Assembly: GCA_036768485.1 (NCBI GenBank)
Contig: JAVLUZ010000825.1
Span: 62,001 to 126,000 of the forward strand
Source: Mermis nigrescens
Taxonomy: Eukaryota; Nematoda; Enoplea; Mermithida; Mermithidae
DNA length: 64,000 bases
Direction of reading: 5' to 3'
Of this stretch, positions 36,376 to 48,429 are shown one piece after another. Each line of letters starts with the position of its first letter. Within the stretch, counting starts at the first letter, position 1. Under the pieces are notes generated by a model. The model was not told where the DNA came from. It did no database searches and saw only the letters and a list, made by a program, of their open reading frames with translations. The translations under genes were made by a program, and so were the position numbers.

Positions 36376-38570
36376 CGAGAACTGCTATCGACAACTCGTT
36401 AGCATCATTGAAAAAGAAATTATGATTGTTCCAAAACGTTTCGTGTAGTGTTTGCATTTGTTTGATTAAAAGTTGCTCGGGCCTTACCCTTTTTCATGTT
36501 CTTATCATGACACTTCTGCGTATATAGTGTGCGTTTAAAGCATGATTTAAAACGGGAATTGTCCATAAATCTCCCGGGAAACCCGGGAAAAACCTGGGAA
36601 TTTTATTTTGGGAAGTCAGTGGCCACCCTGTATTGACCTAGTTATTGTCCATTTTATTTGCATAAAATAATTGTCACCTTTAAACAGTAAGTCCGTACGA
36701 CAATGCACCAATTACGAGAAGCAGTTGCATGGAAAACTTTAACATTAACAAATTTGCTGATGCTCCCCATCAAATCGTGAAGTGCTTATTTAAGAGTTTC
36801 AGCCACCTCGCCTTTTCATATTCTAATTTTACAAAATTTTCACATTCATAATTTTAAATATATTAAGTTTATTTTTATTTTATTAATTTTTTATATATTT
36901 ATCATTTTTGATATGTTAATATTTTAATAAATTAAGAAGATGGCAGGCAGCGAGCAGACTTTTACAAAAATTAACTGGCTAGGTACGTATTTTAGTGAAA
37001 TTTTGCACCGTAAAAAGGCATAATGGGTCTAGGGACCCACCCACCCTTTTGGCTGGAAGTTGGACGGGGCGACCCGTCAGCCATTGCCCAGGTATGGCTG
37101 AAAGTGTGCAATATCCGAGTGTGCGCATTAAGCACGCGCATCACGTACGCAACAGTCTCGTGGATGGGCGTGAATTATCCGGAAAATGCATTATCCGGGT
37201 TTTGCAACATCCGAGTACTTAGGCTAAAAACGCTTGAAAAAGCACCTCTTCTACAAATTTTTATAAAATTTTTGGAAAATTTTGAAGAATCGCCAATTTT
37301 GGTAAGCGGAGGGATGAAAATTTTTCTGAGGAAGGGAAATGAAAACCCAAGACCACGTATGGTGCGTGCAAAGACATAATTTTTTCGAAACAGTTCGCAA
37401 CTTTGAGCAAATATATGGAAAAGTGCTTTACTTTCAATTTTAGCCAAATTTGCGGCGCAAAGGAGTCGAGGTAATTCATGAAATTAAGGCGAAATAACGT
37501 TAACGGACCTTATTTATTGCTCAACTTCGCGTATGCGTCATTTAGAGCAAAGCCTATTCGCGCAGCGCCGAAAATTCTTGAAATATTTACATAAAAATTG
37601 AAAAGAAACTACGCTGATGGTTGTTTACGCTCTTTAAATCGTTAAAGAGTAGCAAAAGCATGCAAAAGTTCTTTCGTGGCAAAGAAGAAACAAATGTGAA
37701 TTTCAGAGAAAAATTAAATACATTCCCGGCGCGGAGTGCCGGGAAAACTTTCAAAAATTACGATCAGCGATGTCCAAAAATCAGCACAAAAAAGAAACAA
37801 TAGGTTATTGGTTCGAGTCCCGGTCAAACGTATTCTTGGGGTAGACCCCCGCGAAATGGTTGCGAACCCCCCGCAGTAATGTCGATTTTTTCGTTAAAGT
37901 TGGTAAGTCGCTAATAGTGTGCCCCTTTAAGCGTTTCTAGCTCAATTTGGCACAAAAATCTCAAATTTTCGGCGCTTCTCGCCATATACACATTTTTTTA
38001 CTATATTTTGTTCGATTTACTCAATTTTTTATGAATGTTTTTCCGTTTTCATGTTCCAGAAAAAATGAGCATTGTCCGGAAACGTCAAAAAACAGTGGTT
38101 TTGACACGTATCCTTCGGTTTTTACCCCAAAAAAGGAATTTTTAAATGTTCGAGGCCTGACCTTCTCCCTCCCAGAATTTCCATTTCGTACGCGTATGGC
38201 CCCCGTGACTAGAAATAATTTGTGCAAAAAAAATCAAATTTGAGTAGGAATATGATGAAAATGCGGATGGAGAGGAAAACCGAGTAGTACCTTAAAATGG
38301 TATAACTGCTAGATGTTTCGTTTGTTTTTCACCAGGCAATAAATTTTTCGCTCGTTGATAGGTTGTTTGCTCATTTACTTCGACGATTGGTAAACTGGTT
38401 CCTCGTTGTTTGGTTTTCAATTACTTAAACGGTTAATTCGTCGGTTGGTTAGTCTTGAAAATCCGTTTTGTACCTTTCTCCTTCGATTCCCCTATCGTAT
38501 ACGTTGTTTTCGTGTGAAATTTTGTAAGACGTATATTTTTACAGCCGTCAATATAGCATCTAAAATCGAC

Positions 38571-38850
38571 CTGAACGTCCCAGACCCAGAGGTCGGGGCC
38601 ATCTTCGGGGCCTACTACCAGCAAAAACGAGTCGTCCGGCGACCAGGCGAAGAACGAGGCGCCGTAATTGTGACCTTCGAGCAGGGCTTGCTTGGCGAAC
38701 AGCCCGGTAGCCGGCTCCAAGCGCCACACGATTACTCGGCTGTCCTTAGAGCCGGTGGCCAACAGAAGGCCGCTGTGCGAGAATTGGCAGAACCACACCT
38801 CGTCGCAGTGCTCCGACAGCACTTGTCTCGTTTCGCACGGAAAGGCCGAC
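38571..38850 (-). CDS. WDR26: WDR26 exon, first WD40 blades
   Basis: From TACAG|G at 38850 to CAG|GTCGAT at 38571. Encodes SAFPCETRQVLSEHCDEVWF, ATGSKDSRVIVWRLEPATGL, EGHNYGASFFAWSPDD and PDLWVWDVQ, two WD40 blades with the conserved EHC(N/D)EVWFC-F and SPDD motifs of WDR26. Start phase (AG|G) fits the 41179 exon. The most GC-rich WDR26 exon here. Confidence 0.95.
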
Positions 38851-41178
38851 CTGTACAAAACGAAATTATTTTTTAAATACGTCGACGTATTTGAAAAAAT
38901 AATATTGTTTTCGCTAAATTATTCGTCGCCCGCTGGAGAAAAATTTTTTGAAAAACTTAAGTAGCGTTTCGAGACTGTCGCGAAAGTAAAATTCGCGGAT
39001 GAAAACTAAAAACGTAAGAAAATAAACCTTCAACGGGTGAAAATCAAAAATCTTCCAGTAGAAAAAAACGAGGTAACCAGCCATAAAGCGGCGCCAAAAA
39101 GCCACACTAAAGTAACAGTCTGGAGCAATTATTTGTTCAATTCTTTATTCGATGCGAATAATCCAATTTCGGAGAAAACGAGTGTCACTTCACGTTGCGC
39201 TAAACATACGTACATTCGGGAGAGTAACCAGGATTTTATTTAGGGGAGGGGGCCGAAATGTTTGAAGTCCTACATCTCGAGAACCGTTAGGATATACGCG
39301 AAAATAATGGCATTTTTGAGCGTTTCTCGACGAGATCTATTCCATGGAGAAGAAAAAAATTTTTATAAAATTAATAAGATTTTCTCCCTTGATATCAAAC
39401 TCGGATATCAAAAATCTATCCATTGAGCTCATATGTAAGACTAACTTCTCAATACCAAAGCTTGACTCCGAAACATTTCGAAAATACTTATTTCGACATT
39501 ATATTTTGCAGTTTTTGCAAAAAAACTAATGAAAAAAATTTATTTAAAAAAAGTTTAATTGAATCGAAAGCTTTCCCGTCAACTGACCTGGAAATATTCT
39601 TTAATTATTTTCATTCATTCGACTATTTCAAAAAATTGCAAACTTTATTATTTCATAATAAAAATTCTTCATTTTCATTTTTCATTTCATAAAAAAGCAA
39701 CATTTTTAAGAAAAGCTTTATAATTTTTGACAATTTTGGGAAAAAAAATTATTATATTTGTTTGTCCTCAGCGAAAATCCGGGGCGAAGCGCCGGAAAAT
39801 TAGTGAAATTCACGCAAAAGGACGTTTACCGCTCGGTTCTATGTACATATGTATTTGTAGCATTCGACGCCGATCGTCGAATTTACGCTAGAAAATAGAA
39901 GAAAACTAAGCTGAGATAGCTGTTTCTATTCATTAAATCATTTTAAACTCAATACTCGAGCTGAAATATGGCTTCCGGGCAGCCGAAATTATGTACACTA
40001 TTGCCATTTTCAAATTACATAGCCATTATTAATCTCGCCAACCATTTTGGGCCAATGAGAGTGCGGCCGTTCGTGCCCCTCCCCTTAAACAGCACCCTGG
40101 CTCAAAATTCCAAAATTTTTTCTCTTTTCTTAACAACCAAATCTATTTCAGGAATGAACCACTTTCCGAAATATTTTGCGAGTGTCTTATGCTTTCTAAG
40201 AGACTATCCAGTCCTACCTAAATGACGAAAATATTTACAATTTAATTAAAATTCAACGCAGAACAACTAGATGAAATTATATCTCCTTTTTAACTCGCTT
40301 ATTTGGTCTAGTCGTTTAAATTGGATTTCCATTGCTTTTCACTCCGTATGAGATTTTTATACCATTTCTTTCAGAACGTACGCACGCCTTTCACCAAAAA
40401 ATATACGCAATTCATAAATTGACTCTTAAGCCGCGAAAACCTATAATATACAGAAAATTGTGCACCTAGAAACCCTTTCCAATTGAAAATCAACGAGGAA
40501 GACTGATACTATTCTTCTAATAAAACTATCATGACTTGGAATGCAGTCGACAAAATTGAGATTAAATGAATCTGATCAGTGGCGGATCCAGGATTTTGTG
40601 ACAGGGGGACGTAACCATACTTACATTGGCAGAAAGAAAATTCTGGAGTCTAGTTTGGTGAAATCACCCAAAATCGCCAAAAATCTTAATAAAGATAGCT
40701 CGAAAAAAATCGCCCGAAATGTTACTAAAAATAGAATTCTGCGGGGGGGGGTTTTCAACTTCTGGAGGGGTGCAAACTCCTCAAATCCCCAGACTACGTA
40801 TGAACGGAAACCCAAATCATGCTAAAAATGTCGAAATCCGTCCACTAAGCTAAAAGTAGCGGTTTTTTGCCGTCTTTCGGATAGACAGAATCATTTGCGA
40901 TTCGAAAAAGTTAGAAATTATAGAAAGTTTCCACGAAAACGCACAATATTAGTGCGAAAATTGGCACAAACCACCGAAAAACACTCAAGAAATCATGGTT
41001 AATGGGCTGATTGACTTCCTGGAAAATTAAATTTTACGTTCTCGGCGGTCAGAAATGAGATTATGTTCTGATTGAAACTTGTAGACGTAAAGTGGTTGCG
41101 GAGCAAATTCTTCGCCAATTAAGAAAGTAAACTGCTTTTCAAATGTACCTACGTATCGCGTTACGAGTGTACACGCAC
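38851..41178 (-). other. WDR26 intron 4
   Basis: Holds host-type AT-rich sequence with a GGGGCGAAGCGCCGG hairpin at 39780, a MITE-like segment (about 39780-40090) and a CAGTGGCGGATCCAGG element start at 40577. Short frames in 39340-39690 are AT-rich noise. Confidence 0.6.
40577..40770 (+). mobile_element. CAGTGGCGGATCC MITE, right end unclear
   Basis: Starts CAGTGGCGGATCCAGGATTT like the copies at 55543 and 60223. The right end is lost in a G-run near 40741-40770. Confidence 0.55.
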
Positions 41179-41335
41179 CTATTACAGGAGTGGTCGGAGA
41201 GCAGCGATTTGCTGTCCAGAATCACCGGCGTCACCGTATTATGCAGACTACATTTTGTGCGTTGCCATTCGACAGCCTGGCGCAGCAAAGTTTCTAGTCT
41301 TCGCGGAGGCAGCATCACAGTAGCCGGCAAGTAAG
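41179..41335 (-). CDS. WDR26: WDR26 exon, linker to the propeller
   Basis: From ATGCAG|CT at 41335 to ATAG|GTGCGT at 41179. Encodes [20 protein letters not shown] and [12 protein letters not shown], then [10 protein letters not shown], matching the conserved [20 protein letters not shown] segment of WDR26. Start phase (CAAG|CT) and end phase (AG|G) both fit the neighbouring exons. Confidence 0.95.
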
Positions 41336-41439
41336 CTGCATAAATGTTTGCGATATTCATGAGACACAACGAGAGCAAAAAGTAAGGCATAAGAAATAAA
41401 TATGAACAAAAACTGAATTGAATTAATTCTGCCGACCGT

Positions 41440-43260
<1,821 letters not shown>

Positions 43261-43625
43261 AAAGGCATTTTGATAAACTGCGCGGGCTTTTATCGAGCAC
43301 TTGAATAATTTAACAAAATTTGTGACTCTTACGATTCCGGATGATGGGAGATAACGAAAAGAATCGTTTTGCGCTCAACGAAGTGATTTTGGAGACTAAT
43401 CTTAACAGTTCGAGAGAAAGCTGGAATAATGCCTTATTTCTACCGATTGCATCAGTGGTTTTTGCCTAAAAAGTAGAGTAAATATAACTGTTATCAAACG
43501 AACGTCAACACTTTCCAAAAGGAAAAACGCAGTCCTGTTGCACAAAAATTATAGAGGATTTTTTTCAATCTGTTTCATTTAACACGAGACAGAATCATAG
43601 CCTACTGATCTTAGATTGCACGATT

Positions 43626-44249
43626 TAGGGGCGGATTTAAGGGGGGCGGGGGCGGCCGCCTCCCCTTCATTGAACAAAAATTATTGGCGTGATAAAGAAT
43701 GGATATGTAATTTGCAATGATCACAATTTCTCAAATTTTTCCAGCGCTTCGCTTAAGACAATACCTTTTAATGAAATTTATTATTTTTCTTGGCGACCTA
43801 AAAGCCATTTTCTGTTGATGGACTATATTTTAAAACAACTTTAGGTGCAGAAACAGCTATTTCGGCATAGATTTATTATATTTTGAAACACAATTTTCTT
43901 TTAAATTTTCGATGTTCCGCGTCAGACGCTGCAAATACGGCAAATCGAGCAGTAAATCAAGCTTCTAAACGCCTTTTCGCCTAAATTTCTCGAATTTTTC
44001 GGCGCTTCGCGTCTAATTCTCGTTAATATCGAAGAAATTTAACGATTTTTTAAGACAAAATTATCCAAAGTTACAAAATTTTTGAATTAACGTTCCGTCA
44101 AAAGTGATTATTAAATAAAAGTAAACGACGTAAAACGCCGGAAAAATGTTCTTTCGCACGCGAAGGGCAAATTTTCAGACCTATTTCTGACTTTTCTAGG
44201 AAAAGTCAGGATACCACCCCCGATTAGGAAAATCCTTGATCCGCCATTG
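43626..44249 (+). mobile_element. AGGGGCGGATTTAAGG hAT-like element, 0.62 kb
   Basis: Starts AGGGGCGGATTTAAGG with a CGGCCGCC block, ends AATCCTTGATCCGCCATTG. Interior shared with 49565-50198 (TAAATCAAGCTTCTAAAC region). Target duplication not recognisable. Confidence 0.65.
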
Positions 44250-44624
44250 ATTCAACTGATACGGCGTGTCAAAACGCTATAAACCTTAATAAGGAAACAC
44301 TACAAGGGACTAAAAAATCACATAAGGAATTGATTTTTCTGGCTTCAAGTATTAAACCGTTTGAACTTCAAAACATTGTAGCCTTAAGTGAATTATCTGC
44401 ACCGTAAACAAATCATGGACATCTGACTATAAACAAACTCGGTCAGACCCTCGACCTATGCAGCGGCGAGGATTTCGAAATGCCTCGGCCGAGGCCTCAA
44501 AAAGTACACTAGGTCCACCCTAGGTCCGATGGATTTTAGACCCGGTATGCCAAACTTGACCCGACGCAAACGTTACTAGTGCTTCGTGACGTTTAAGATT
44601 TGAAAAAACTTTTAAACGAGGTAC

Positions 44625-44722
44625 CTTGAAGTTTTTCCATTAGCTTCATCCGGGACTGAACCGACGATCCGTCCCAGCCAGTCACCTTCTTTAAGTCGGC
44701 GCTGTTGTTAAACATAAGATAT
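44625..44722 (-). CDS. WDR26: WDR26 exon, end of the CTLH region
   Basis: From TTTCAG|A at 44722 to CAAG|GTACCT at 44625. Encodes YLMFNNSADLKKVTGWDG and SRMKLMEKLQ, matching [20 protein letters not shown] in vertebrate WDR26. Start phase (AC|A) fits the preceding exon. Confidence 0.93.
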
Positions 44723-45754
44723 CTGAAAATGACAGATCAACCCTCAAAGCGAGTTGAGTAATAATAATTGTGCGTCTTCATAAAAGACATACGATCGGCG
44801 CAGTAGCGGACGAACCAAAGATGTCATAGTTTAGGGATTTTTAAAGTCTTAGAATCTTTAGTTAAGTAATCTGGGCCTCGAATGTTTTGCTATTACGCTC
44901 GTACGCGTATTTGTTATAATAATATGTCTGCGTCCGGCATAGATGCGTAAGGTCGGGGTCGGCGGAGGGGTAAAATCCAATCCAAAACAGCCATGGATTC
45001 GCATCAAAAACATCGTTTTTCAGCAATTCCGATGACGCTCTATCCTTCTAGAGTATAAAAATAGTAAGAACTTTCACAAAATTTTGAAAAATTAAAATAT
45101 ATTGAAGAAATGGCGCAACGCGCCGAAAATTCAACTTTTGAGCAAATCGATACCTAGCCAAAAACGTTTAAAACGACAGTTTTGCTAAAAGAATTTTTCG
45201 GAATGTTTTGAAAACTTCTTGAAAATCGCGAATTCTGGGAAGAGTGAAAAATGCTGGGGTGAAAACTTTTCTAACAAGCGAACCCCGCAAACGTCTGAAA
45301 ATCGTACGGTCTGAATGAAACTTTCAAGTATGTAAAGAAACATCGAAAAAAGGAAATTTTCTGAAATTCTTGAACTTTCAAAGAAACGCTTTAAGACTGA
45401 TCAAAACATCTTGTTTACCAAATACTCCAGAACTGAAATTAGGAAAAATAGGTTTGGTAATCGAGTATGCAATTGGTGGGATTTATAACCTCACGAAACT
45501 AGATGCTCACTCTTTAAACTCATTAATTAATAAAGTTAGAAAGAACCGACCTACGGCTTTTTGCCGGGGGTTAATATAAATGGCATTACTGCCCGAGTGA
45601 ACTCCCGTAGAACATAATATCGCAGCGTTTTAATACTATTTTTTTATCGTTTTTTTATCGTTTTTTACCATTTTTTGCAAGACTCACGTGTCTACGAAAA
45701 TAAACCATTACATTACATATACGTTGTCCTTTTTAAAAAAGACAAGGAACTCAC
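44723..45754 (-). other. WDR26 intron 2
   Basis: 44940-45260 is a copy of the older repeat that hosts the pogo-like insertion in intron 5, here uninterrupted, with a GGCGCAACGCGCC hairpin. A plus-strand 69-codon frame at 45370-45579 matches nothing I know. Confidence 0.6.
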
Positions 45755-46048
45755 GTTGAGAGCGAGTGAACTCTGTCCAAATCGAAGTTGAGAGGAGTGA
45801 GCTCCTCCCTTAGCACCTTCAGCGCATCAACAACGCGGCCCCTTTCCAGGAACTCCAAATATTTCTGCTCTAGGACCAGCGAGCTCATTCGCTTCACCTG
45901 CTCCGCGTTGTCAACAAAGGCACTCAGAGTGACTAGGTCCTTTAACACCGAGTCCCACGATCCGCCCAACACGTTGCTCCTAAACTTGGCGGCATTCGGA
46001 TGTTCCAAACGGACTCCCGACTCTCTGACTAACGTGTCCACGGTGTCT
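45755..46048 (-). CDS. WDR26: WDR26 exon, LisH end and CTLH domain
   Basis: From GTTTCAG|A at 46048 to TCAAC|GTGAGT at 45755. Encodes DTVDTLVRESGVRLEHPNAA, KFRSNVLGGSWDSVLKDL, LVLEQKYLEFLERG and VDALKVLREELTPLN. The LisH C-terminal half and CTLH domain mediate dimerisation and ligase assembly in this family. Both phases fit. Confidence 0.95.
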
Positions 46049-47115
46049 CTGAAACAGTTATTCGCGCTCGTAAGCAAACAATCGTTCTTAGCGCCACGCC
46101 CATTCGATTTTTGTTAAATATAAGATGAAAAGGGCCAGGACGCCTATTACCGAACCAGCGGTGAGTCCAGGATTTCCTGACTAGTAGAGACGGATACCTA
46201 AATTTCCCCAAAAAATGTCAAAAATAGTCCGAAAAATCCGTCGATTATGCTTGAAGTAGTAGTATTTGTCGTCTTTCGATAGGCAGAATCATTTCCGATG
46301 CAAAACAAATTGAAAATTTTGATATTTCCTATTAAAAACGTGCAAACTTAGCGCAAAATTCGACACAGAGTACCACACTCGAAAAATCATTAAAGAACTA
46401 CAAAAACTTTCTTTTGTACAAAAAAACACACTTAAGTATTTAGTACTTCAAGAATGTCGGTAAATGTCATTAATGAGTACAATCTCACTGCGAAGCGCCA
46501 AAAAAGATTCGAAAAATAGTGATAAAAACGGGTACAGTCATAAATAATATACATCTATTCTTTATGGCGACAAATATTTTTTGAAGACAGTGAGGCGGCC
46601 ACCTCCTCCCTAAATCCGCCCTTGTACCGAACTGACTAAAACAGAAATGCTTAAATAAATCGTCAAATCTTCTATTCGCATAAAGCTATATTTTTGGCAA
46701 AGATATGCTGCTTTCACGCTATATAAATAAATATGAATAAATAAAATTAAGTGAATATAATTTTCCATACCTAACGCTTAATGCTTACAGCCGCATTAAT
46801 GCTCATGCGGCTGTCTCATTTGCAAGAAGGAAATTCATAACTTCTATTCGAACGACGTCTACAATTTCCAATAACATTACAAAATTATATTGACTAATAT
46901 GATTATTGATATCAGAAAGCCAAGCTGTTTTATGCAAGAACCAATAAATTGTTAAAAATGGCGAGGATGCGATTCAACGATTTGAAGCCTATTCATCAAA
47001 AAAGCACGGATGACATTTTGCGCCATGCTGCGCGTAACAGTAAAATAAGACGAACGTGTAAATGAATAGGAAAAAATCATTGAAAAACTTCGGTCTATAG
47101 TAAAAATTTACTAAC
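46049..47115 (-). other. WDR26 intron 1
   Basis: Contains MITE fragments (46500-46625, with GGCGGCCACCTCC) and a perfect 9-bp-stem hairpin at 46788-46813. No gene recognised. Confidence 0.6.
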
Positions 47116-47309
47116 GTCATTCCAATGCTGCGCAGATGCTGCCCGAGTAGACGAATCATCTGCTTGTCCAGGTCGGAAAGAACGGCGGGAGAGTCAGCCG
47201 GGGCAGTGACCCCGTTGCTCTGCTTCTCGGCACAGCACCCATTGCCTACTGGAATCATTTTCCTGAGACGCGACGCCACGCTTTTACTGCTTCCACTGCT
47301 TGCTTCGTG
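47116..47309 (-). CDS. WDR26: WDR26 exon, N-terminus and start of LisH
   Basis: Encodes a Ser/Ala-rich leader, then DLDKQMIRLLGQHLRSIGM, the first half of the LisH motif (vertebrate DQDVVRLIGQHLNGLGL). The donor AC|GTTAGT at 47116 joins the next exon in phase to give SIGM-T-DTVD. Two starts are possible. ATG at 47256-47258 (MIPVGNG) would be the initiator if this is the first coding exon. Otherwise an acceptor (CTTTTTAG at 47310) opens the exon at 47309, in phase with a candidate upstream exon. Confidence 0.88.
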
Positions 47310-48271
47310 CTAAAAAGCGCCACAATATCCGGCCAAATATACTTCGCTCAATCCCACTCGAATGCATTTCTCCCAACCCGACGTCGGCAGTTCTTCCACA
47401 AGCCAGAATAAGAGATTTTTACCCATGCCCCGCCAAGCTTCTGGCGAAGACCATAGATACACAGCATGGTCTACCTGGGGGTCGGTCGGTATGATGGGGG
47501 TCGAAAAATGAGCTTTTCGAGACAAAATGACCTTAAAACAGATATAAACGCTAAACTAGCTCATATTATGGTCTTTAAGGTCATTTTTAAGCACTTTTGA
47601 AGAAAATTTTCAATTTCCTCTCGTTTTTGGCCTTCATTTTACCTAATCTTCCCCATAACATTTTCCCGACCTTTACCTTATCTGGAAGATCCCCGCGATT
47701 GTCTTTAGACTATGCTTCGAATAAATTGTTTGTAATCGATCAGATTCCGAACTCAAAAACTTCAGATTTGTAGTTCGGCGCTCTCACCACCAGGCCACCC
47801 GACCGACAACTCAAATTATGCGAATTATAACATTTGCGATTTTTCGAGGTATAATTTTCAAATGTAACTCCGTATTTAATAAATTCTGCCATCCAGAAAA
47901 GATCCGATTGTCCATTATTCATTCTAGGGAGGGGTCTCCCTCAATTCCCCCCAACGAGCATGCCTGTCCAAGACCTGCATTACTAAGATGCTTTTTCACT
48001 CTTCGTCATAACTGACAAATGAATTAAGCAACTTCTCTCTCGAAATATGACCGCGCAATGTTGAAGTGACGCCCGTAACTCCTCAGGCTTAAGCTAGAAC
48101 TCTATGTGTATTTAAAAAATTCCGAAAAAATAATTGATAAAATAAATCGAATATAAGTGATTACAGTTGTGCTACTCTAAAATTTATTTTAACAATTCAT
48201 GAAAGAATTGAATGTAGAGCGAGCTCAAACTTGAGCCTGAGCGCGAGAGGCCCAAATGTACGTCTACTTAC
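47310..48271 (-). other. candidate WDR26 5' intron, with a tRNA-like sequence
   Basis: Between the candidate 5' exon and the N-terminal exon. Mostly unremarkable. 47740-47812 (minus) looks tRNA-derived. Confidence 0.4.
47740..47812 (-). repeat. tRNA-like sequence, probable SINE head or tRNA relic
   Basis: On the minus strand, TGGCCTGGTGGTGAGAGC matches a polymerase III A box and D-arm. About 35 nt further on is GAGTTCGGAATC, a degenerate B box. The anticodon and T stems pair poorly, so a functional tRNA is unlikely. Confidence 0.4.
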
Positions 48272-48429
48272 AATGCGATTCTGCATACGGGCCCGCTTGG
48301 CCAATGGTGGACTTAGTGTCTGATCAACCGACGAACAATGATCAATAGCTAACGACCGTGCGAGATAAGAGGAATCGCAGTCGTGCGGGTCGCTAGATGA
48401 TGCCAGGACGACAAGAGCGCAAAAGTATT
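48272..48429 (-). CDS. candidate 5' exon of WDR26
   Basis: An open frame from a TTTGAG acceptor-like site (48429) to a strong donor ATT|GTAAGT at 48272. The end is phase 0, matching the CTTTTTAG acceptor at 47310. It ends PPLAKRARMQNRI, reminiscent of the basic AAKKRR stretch before LisH in vertebrate WDR26. The only ATG in frame is at 48284-48286, so most of the exon may be 5' UTR. Inference only. Confidence 0.4.

Larger units (their letters stand above)
34861..36630. mobile_element. 1.77 kb DNA transposon nested in the pogo-like element
   Basis: TIRs are CAGGGTGGCACTCACCCGGG at 34861 and an inverted CCACCCTG end at 36630, with repeated CCCGGGAAACCCGGGAAAA palindromes inside each end. Flanked by TATTGA on both sides (34855-34860 and 36631-36636). 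The core is host-type R330 repeats and a MITE fragment, so it is non-autonomous. The ends look hAT-like although a full 8-bp duplication is not seen. Confidence 0.8.
32105..37219. mobile_element. 5.1 kb pogo/Tigger-like insertion with TA duplication
   Basis: The left end CAGTCGGACTCGGATAACGC is preceded by TA; the right end ...GCAACATCCGAGTACT is followed by TA. The ends share inverted CTCGGAT-N-GC motifs, as in pogo/Tigger TIRs. Removing it joins GAGCATCTA to GGCTAAAAACG, matching an uninterrupted relative at 45135-45170 (GAGCAAATCGATACC TA GCCAAAAACG). No transposase is visible. The interior is a minisatellite, a nested transposon and AT-rich filler. Confidence 0.7.
29880..38570 (-). other. 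WDR26 intron 5 (8.7 kb), transposon-rich
   Basis: Contains MITE-like fragments (about 30600-30760), an older repeat (about 31880-32104 continuing at 37220-37400) interrupted by a 5.1 kb pogo-like insertion, then hairpin-bearing AT-rich sequence (37500-38250). 38290-38460 is a run of GGTTNGTTGG-like words. A B-box-like word, GGTTCGAGTCCC, sits at 37809 without a matching A box. Confidence 0.7.

Noticed and set aside
37809..37825. tRNA gene suggested by GGTTCGAGTCCC
   Set aside because: No A box or cloverleaf upstream.
45370..45579. 69-codon plus-strand frame in a WDR26 intron
   Set aside because: No recognisable family, no splice or start support; antisense to an intron.
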